A DNA stretch of 48,281 nucleotides from an uncultured Bacteroides sp. Its GTDB lineage: Bacteria; Bacteroidota; Bacteroidia; Bacteroidales; Bacteroidaceae. Each line of letters opens with the position of its first letter. Position 1 is the first letter of the stretch. Below, in pieces: positions 44,470 through 48,281 of the stretch. A program made the translations under genes and the position numbers. The notes under the pieces were generated by a model. That model was given only the letters and a program-made list of their open reading frames with translations. It ran no database searches and was not told the DNA's origin. The stretch spans positions 1-48,281 of the forward strand of contig CAAEFE010000127.1 in NCBI GenBank assembly GCA_900755095.1, in the 5' to 3' direction.

Positions 44470-45219
44470 TCATCTAAGTATATTGACCAGCAGACTGGCA
44501 ATTGACACTAAGATGGAAAATCCCGAAATCCACATCGTGGTACTTGTTCCGATGTCCGCGCTCTGTGCTTTGGTTTTATTGGGAGTGACATATAGGATGT
44601 CATTCTGTTGCAACTGATAGTAAGGAGATAACAACAAATCCGCGTCGTTCAGATTGAGTGTAACAAACTGTTTATGCCCGTTCTTGTCTTCGCGGATTAG
44701 TTTTACATTATCACGAACACCATAAATAGTCAAATCTCCTGCCATGGCAAGGGCCTCGAGCACATTGATCTGCTCATTCACCACCGGATAAACACCCGGA
44801 GAGGCCACTTCGCCCAAAACTGAAACTTTAAAGCCGGACATACGGACTACTACCGTAGGTCTTTCTTTCACGTAAGATTTCAGTCTATCCGTTATCAGGT
44901 TTTCAGCTTCACGGCTTGTTAAACCGTTCAAAGGAAGTTTACCTAAAACCGGATAATTGATATTTCCCTGATCGTCCAATAGAAACGTACTGCCTTGCGC
45001 ATTGAAAGGCTGCGAAACAACCGGATCGGAAGTGGAAACAAGAATGGAAACTTCATCACCCGGTATCAGCCTTGCGTCCTGAACAGGCGCAACTTGCGTA
45101 TTCGCCTGTTTCAAAATCTCCGCATCCTGTAAGTAAGGTACTTTCTTATAGGACTGGCAAGCCGAGAGAAAGAAGAAAAAGAATATCAGTGCAAAAGCAC
45201 CGGATAATTTCGTATTCAT
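44470..45219 (-). CDS. Outer-membrane polysaccharide export lipoprotein, Wza-like (copy 1)
   Basis: The 249-residue lipoprotein has a lipobox (FFLSAC, then QSYKKVPYLQD), an export domain (LIPGDEVSILVSTSDP), an SLBB domain (FKVSVLGEVASPGVYPVVNE) and a C-terminal membrane helix (MWISGFSILVSIASLLVNIL). It looks complete. It follows upxY by 27 bases but has no wzc after it; instead it meets the module's amidase head-on. It is a paralog of the copy at 37578-38393. Confidence 0.92.
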   Translation of the reverse strand: MNTKLSGAFALIFFFFFLSACQSYKKVPYLQDAEILKQANTQVAPVQDARLIPGDEVSILVSTSDPVVSQPFNAQGSTFLLDDQGNINYPVLGKLPLNGLTSREAENLITDRLKSYVKERPTVVVRMSGFKVSVLGEVASPGVYPVVNEQINVLEALAMAGDLTIYGVRDNVKLIREDKNGHKQFVTLNLNDADLLLSPYYQLQQNDILYVTPNKTKAQSADIGTSTTMWISGFSILVSIASLLVNILR

Positions 45220-45246
45220 GTAAATGGTGGATAAATGATGACGGGA

Positions 45247-45825
45247 TTAGTTTTTCTCGCAGATAGCCTCGACATAACCAATAGGCATATTAACGCAAGC
45301 GCATCCCAGCATATTCAGCCGGACGGCAATCTTGCTTTTGCCATCGACATTGACCAGTTCACCAACCAGCCCGGTCAGAGGTCCTTTCACAACACGGACC
45401 TTCTCACCACGTGCCAAAGGAGAGCTGTTCATACAAATAGCTTCCTCGGAATAGTCGAGCATGAAACGGAAACGAGCCATCTGCTCATCTGGAATCACCG
45501 CCGGAGAGCTCTCACCACGCATCACCATATAACGGCTCACTGTAGAAAAACCCAGAACTTCTTTGCGTTCTTTCGGATTTACGTGCACAAACACCATCAT
45601 TGGAAGAAGGACAGACTCAACTACCTTGCGCCGGTCACTCCACTGATGAATTTCTTGTTGGACAGGGACGAAATTCTCGATCCCCATTTTGTCTAAACGT
45701 TCGGCTACCTTCTTCTCGTGGTGCATACGAACCAGAGCAACATACCAGCGTTTAGAGTGTGCTACGCCTTCCCCTGTCCCATCGCTAGGCCCAGCACTAA
45801 GTGATTTTGTTTTTGTTAAAATCAT
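45247..45825 (-). CDS. upxY: UpxY-family capsule transcription antiterminator
   Basis: UpxY proteins are NusG paralogs that stop early termination in the leader of their own capsule operon. The 192-residue protein has the NusG N-terminal domain (RWYVALVRMHHEKKVAERLD at about 26-45, VLLPMMVFVHV) and a C-terminal KOW motif (LARGEKVRVVKGPLTGLVGE at about 137-157). The ATG is preceded by GGGGTAA. It is the first gene after the invertible segment, whose left repeat ends 23 bases upstream. No upxZ gene follows; wza comes next. Confidence 0.92.
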   Translation of the reverse strand: MILTKTKSLSAGPSDGTGEGVAHSKRWYVALVRMHHEKKVAERLDKMGIENFVPVQQEIHQWSDRRKVVESVLLPMMVFVHVNPKERKEVLGFSTVSRYMVMRGESSPAVIPDEQMARFRFMLDYSEEAICMNSSPLARGEKVRVVKGPLTGLVGELVNVDGKSKIAVRLNMLGCACVNMPIGYVEAICEKN

Positions 45826-45848
45826 GTTTTTTTACCCCATGTTATTCC

Positions 45849-45868
45849 GTTACTTCTTAGGTAACGGA
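45849..45868. repeat. Left 20-bp inverted repeat of the invertible promoter
   Basis: GTTACTTCTTAGGTAACGGA, exactly complementary to 46118-46137. With two extra bases to the left it forms CCGTTAC-TTCTTAG-GTAACGG: 7-bp arms around a 7-base spacer, the usual core shape of a tyrosine recombinase site. Confidence 0.93.
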
Positions 45869-45940
45869 CAATACACACACAAGGCGCGCGTCTCTATAAA
45901 AATGGAAATCACATATAGGAATAGGGCACAAGAAAGGAAC

Positions 45941-45978
45941 TGCCTAATACTCAACAGGAAAAATCCAGAGATTAGGCA
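45941..45978. repeat. Hairpin 1 inside the invertible segment
   Basis: TGCCTAAT (45941-45948) pairs with ATTAGGCA (45971-45978). Inner CTC/GAG bases can extend the stem past one bulged A. It lies between the promoter and the upxY side in the present orientation. Confidence 0.7.
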
Positions 45979-45990
45979 ATAAAAAGTTTA

Positions 45991-46019
45991 GAACATGAAA
46001 ATAAAGTTATTTCATGTTC
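45991..46019. repeat. Hairpin 2 inside the invertible segment
   Basis: GAACATGAAA and TTTCATGTTC form a perfect 10-bp stem around a 9-base loop. It has little T-tail on either strand, so it may be a protein-binding site as well as a possible terminator of read-through from the recombinase gene. Confidence 0.75.
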
Positions 46020-46070
46020 GGATAGTTTTTTTCCTATATTTCAGATAAAACGAAAAAAAGTGGAAGAATA

Positions 46071-46103
46071 TTTGCTTACTATTTATGTTTTTGTCTATCT
46101 TTG
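46071..46103 (+). promoter_or_regulatory. Consensus promoter within the invertible segment
   Basis: TTTG (46071-46074), 21 bases, TATCTTTG (46096-46103): a full match to the Bacteroides consensus. In this orientation it reads through the right repeat into the 3' end of the recombinase gene on the opposite strand. Confidence 0.88.
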
Positions 46104-46117
46104 CGTCAAATTTAAGT

Positions 46118-46137
46118 TCCGTTACCTAAGAAGTAAC
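46118..46137. repeat. Right 20-bp inverted repeat of the invertible promoter
   Basis: TCCGTTACCTAAGAAGTAAC, exact complement of 45849-45868. It ends 22 bases before the stop codon of the recombinase gene. Confidence 0.93.
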
Positions 46138-46159
46138 ACACATACTTTAGTTCTGAATA

Positions 46160-47125
46160 CTAATACTTTGCACTTTTCACCCTGCCTACACAACAGTTTT
46201 TAATGTAAGATAAATTCCCTTTATTTACCTCTGTACGTTCTTTAAGTCCAAAGCCTTTCAAATAGATTTGTGTGGTTTTTATAGATTTATGGCCCAATGA
46301 TTCACTAATCATTTCAATAGGTACTCCCCGATACTTCGCTGTCGTTGCCCAAGAATGGCGAAGTGTATAGGAAGTGACTGGAGATTGCAAATGCAAGGCT
46401 CTTGCCAAGTCCTTCAAACAATTATTGAATTGGCGAAGAGCGGACTGATATTCCCGGTACCCTCTTTCATCCAGACGTTTTTGATCGCCGCTAAGGATGT
46501 CAAACAGATAATCCGGACAATCGGGTTGTGCATCTTCCCTATTGCGAAGCTGGTTAATCATTTCACTGGCTGTATCAAGTACTTCCACACTCATCGGGGT
46601 TTTAGTTTTGATACGGTTGTATCGCAACACATTCTGTACCAAAGCCGATTTCTCCAGGTGAGCCAGATCAGCGAACGACATTCCACAAAACTGGAACATC
46701 AGGGCAGCAATAGCCTGTGTACGACGCAAACGCTCCGATTTGGGGTCCTCATACAGAAGCTTATGCAATTCGACAGCAGGCAGGGCCTTCTTCTGGCGAA
46801 CATCGACACCGGTATAAACATCATGAAACAGTCGCGGCACATAAGGCGCAATGCCCGCTTCTACTCCCCGGTTATAAATACTACGAAGCATACGCATATA
46901 CGTAGAGATCGTGTTGGGTTTCAAGCCACACTCGTAAAGATACTGCCCGTAGCGTCGTAAACTTTCCCGGGTGACTTGTCTGAACGACACATTGAGCGTG
47001 CCGCAAAACTTGCTGAAAGAGAAGAGGGCATTCTTGTAGACATGCGCCGTAGAATAGCGTCCCTCCTTTCGCAAACGGCCGATGTAGAACTCTGCACATC
47101 GGCTAAATCCATTTTTGTTCCTCAT
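46160..47125 (-). CDS. Tyrosine recombinase, probable capsule-promoter invertase
   Basis: The 321-residue recombinase has a SAM-like N-terminal core-binding domain (about 5-95) and a catalytic domain with K173 in the hairpin (YNRIKTKTPM), R256 (TSYTLRHSWAT), H279 (SLGHKSIKTT) and nucleophile Y288 (TTQIYLKGF). The position that usually holds the first catalytic arginine reads F-C147-G-M-S-F, and the first box-II histidine is Y253. A related Bacteroides integrase, IntDOT, also lacks the first arginine. It lies next to the invertible promoter, the standard place for the dedicated invertase. It ends in a basic tail. Confidence 0.9.
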   Translation of the reverse strand: MRNKNGFSRCAEFYIGRLRKEGRYSTAHVYKNALFSFSKFCGTLNVSFRQVTRESLRRYGQYLYECGLKPNTISTYMRMLRSIYNRGVEAGIAPYVPRLFHDVYTGVDVRQKKALPAVELHKLLYEDPKSERLRRTQAIAALMFQFCGMSFADLAHLEKSALVQNVLRYNRIKTKTPMSVEVLDTASEMINQLRNREDAQPDCPDYLFDILSGDQKRLDERGYREYQSALRQFNNCLKDLARALHLQSPVTSYTLRHSWATTAKYRGVPIEMISESLGHKSIKTTQIYLKGFGLKERTEVNKGNLSYIKNCCVGRVKSAKY

Positions 47126-47257
47126 TACATCACTAGTTATTTTATATATTATGCCATTTGGCTAGCGGCAAAAGAACGAATCTTTTTGTGTGTTCCAGAT
47201 AAACTTTTTAATAAATATAGTTAAAGAGTTTTTTGCCGTTTTTATTCTATTAGTAAT

Positions 47258-47310
47258 AAAAAAAGTCATCCGCCTTTGCCCATCATGAGGATGAAACAAA
47301 GTCGGATGAC
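47258..47310 (-). terminator. Intrinsic terminator of manA
   Basis: An 8-bp stem, GTCATCCG (47265-47272) with CGGATGAC (47303-47310), is extended by five more pairs after one mismatch. On the minus strand it is followed by seven Ts. It separates manA from the recombinase gene. Confidence 0.87.
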
Positions 47311-47332
47311 CTTCATTTTGTACGCTATTATC

Positions 47333-48281
47333 TTATACGTATGTTTCCAGCAATTTCACACTTCCTCCTTCGGGAGTGATAGTGACATCTTGCGTGGTAG
47401 CAGGCAACAGGATAGATTCTCCTGCACTAACAGTCAGTTCATTACCTTCATTGTCTCTCATTGTACATGATCCTTCCATACAGATAAAGATCACGAATGA
47501 ATCGAGTTCGGAATAGTCGCAACTGATTTCTTCAGTCATGTCATACAGAGAAGTCGTGAAGTAGGTGCAGGCAACCAGTTCTACCGGTTCGTCCTTCAAC
47601 GGTTCGTATTTAGTACGATAGTCATCCAACACTTCGTAGTTGATGGCTTCACGGGCTAAATCGGTGTGAAGTTCGCGGGTTTTACCATTCGCATCTTTAC
47701 GGTTGAAATCGTAGATACGATAAGTTATATCAGAAGTTTGCTGAATCTCGGCGATGAAAGAACCTGCCCCGATGCTGTGCACGCGTCCGGCAGGAAGGAA
47801 AAACACATCACCCGGATGAATTTCATATTCCTGCAATACGTCGGTAATCGTATTGTTCAACACGCGTTCTTTATATTCTTTCGGGGTAATCTGTTCAGAG
47901 AATCCTGAACGCAATTTAGCTCCTTTGTCGGCATCTACCACATACCACATCTCGGTTTTTCCCATCGAATTGTGGCGTTTCTTCGCCAACTCATCTGTTG
48001 GGTGTACCTGGATTGACAAATCCTGTTTGGCGTCGATGAACTTAATGAGCAGTGGGAATTTATTGCCGAAACGGGCATAATTCGCTTCACCAACCAGTTC
48101 CTCACGATACTTTCTTACCATATCGGCCAAGGTTAAACCTTTATCCGGGCCATTAGCCACTACGGATTCATTGTTCTCAACACCGGAAATCTCCCAGCTT
48201 TCTCCTACTCCTTTCAAGTCTGAATTCAAATGCTTGAACGGAATAATTTTGTCGCCCCCCCAAAGCGTCTGCTTCAGAATA
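47333..48281 (-). CDS. manA: Mannose-6-phosphate isomerase, class I (5' end outside window)
   Basis: This zinc enzyme interconverts mannose-6-phosphate and fructose-6-phosphate and can feed GDP-sugar synthesis for capsules. The frame is open to the window edge; the TTG near 48229 is not the true start, because ILKQTLWGGDKIIPFKHLNS upstream is typical family sequence. Visible are LLIKFIDAKQDLSIQVHPTD (metal ligands Q and H), KTEMWYVVDA (E ligand), LPAGRVHSIGAGSFIAEIQQ (H ligand, catalytic region) and a C-terminal cupin. Seven Cs at 48255-48261 encode the conserved LWGG and are in frame. It has its own terminator. Confidence 0.93.
   Translation of the reverse strand, partial: ILKQTLWGGDKIIPFKHLNSDLKGVGESWEISGVENNESVVANGPDKGLTLADMVRKYREELVGEANYARFGNKFPLLIKFIDAKQDLSIQVHPTDELAKKRHNSMGKTEMWYVVDADKGAKLRSGFSEQITPKEYKERVLNNTITDVLQEYEIHPGDVFFLPAGRVHSIGAGSFIAEIQQTSDITYRIYDFNRKDANGKTRELHTDLAREAINYEVLDDYRTKYEPLKDEPVELVACTYFTTSLYDMTEEISCDYSELDSFVIFICMEGSCTMRDNEGNELTVSAGESILLPATTQDVTITPEGGSVKLLETYV

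Larger units (their letters stand above)
45849..46137. promoter_or_regulatory. Invertible promoter segment of the capsule locus (OFF orientation)
   Basis: The 289-bp segment is bounded by perfect 20-bp inverted repeats, lies directly upstream of upxY and beside a tyrosine recombinase gene, and carries one consensus promoter reading away from upxY. It accounts for the 334-base gene-free gap between upxY and the recombinase. Inversion would place the -7 element at about 45883-45890 on the minus strand and start transcription some 50 bases before the upxY ATG. Phase-variable capsule promoters of this design are established for Bacteroides. Confidence 0.92.

Noticed and set aside
46107..46114. 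TAAATTTG on the minus strand inside the invertible segment, a possible promoter toward upxY in the present orientation
   Set aside because: It matches the -7 pattern, but no TTTG -33 lies 19-22 bases upstream and that region falls within the right inverted repeat. The full consensus promoter points the other way.
48255..48261. C7 run in manA as a phase-variation tract
   Set aside because: It encodes the conserved LWGG motif in frame in a metabolic gene, so codon constraint explains it.
1..48281. tRNA genes, rRNA genes, CRISPR arrays and complete insertion sequences
   Set aside because: I saw no tRNA-like cloverleaf, no regularly spaced identical repeats beside cas genes and no transposase. 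The only recombinase is the tyrosine recombinase at 46160-47125.

Overview
The window comes from a Bacteroides chromosome. The protein families are typically Bacteroidetes, promoters fit the Bacteroides pattern (TTTG, about 20 bases, TAnnTTTG), and a capsule locus is headed by a UpxY antiterminator. Gene order (rpmI-infC-thrS, TPR protein, def, ruvX, OmpA porin, sulfotransferase with PAPS genes, capsule locus, manA) recalls the B. thetaiotaomicron CPS1 region. That placement is from memory, not a search.

Left part (1-17.4 kb, mostly minus strand): translation genes (rpmI, infC, thrS), a TPR protein, def, ruvX and an OmpA-like porin. Next comes a sulfate-activation and sulfonation operon: cysQ, SLC13 permease, cysC, cysD, cysN, sulfotransferase, PCMD protein. 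Its first two genes are fused and truncated by an apparent deletion. A SPOR lipoprotein, an SDR enzyme and a small YtxH/holin-like envelope operon on the plus strand follow. At 17.4-17.7 kb lies what looks like a collapsed MNT/HEPN toxin-antitoxin pair.

Middle part (18-39.9 kb, all minus strand): a Wzx/Wzy-type capsule operon. In transcription order it has an HTH-like gene (frameshifted), an undecaprenyl-phosphate sugar transferase, Wza, Wzc, a pyruvyl transferase, Wzx flippase, acyltransferases, about nine glycosyltransferases, UDP-galactopyranose mutase, Wzy and two hexapeptide acetyltransferases. Four genes for non-sugar decorations carry G/C runs of 7-9 bases. Two of these runs leave the gene out of its expected frame here. 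They look like slipped-strand switches.

Right part (39.9-48.3 kb): a plus-strand module (VirE-N primase-like, DUF3987, HU-like, smalltalk peptide, T7-lysozyme-like amidase, plus DUF4248 on the minus strand) splits the capsule locus. It separates the upstream upxY-wza pair from the synthesis operon, so there are two wza copies. Immediately upstream of upxY is a 289-bp segment bounded by perfect 20-bp inverted repeats. It contains a consensus promoter that points away from upxY, so the capsule switch is read here as OFF. A tyrosine recombinase gene sits beside it, followed by a partial manA.

The main hypothesis is layered variation of one capsule: a DNA-inversion switch for the whole locus, G-tract switching of individual pyruvyl and acyl decorations, and a separate operator-like palindrome in front of the synthesis operon.
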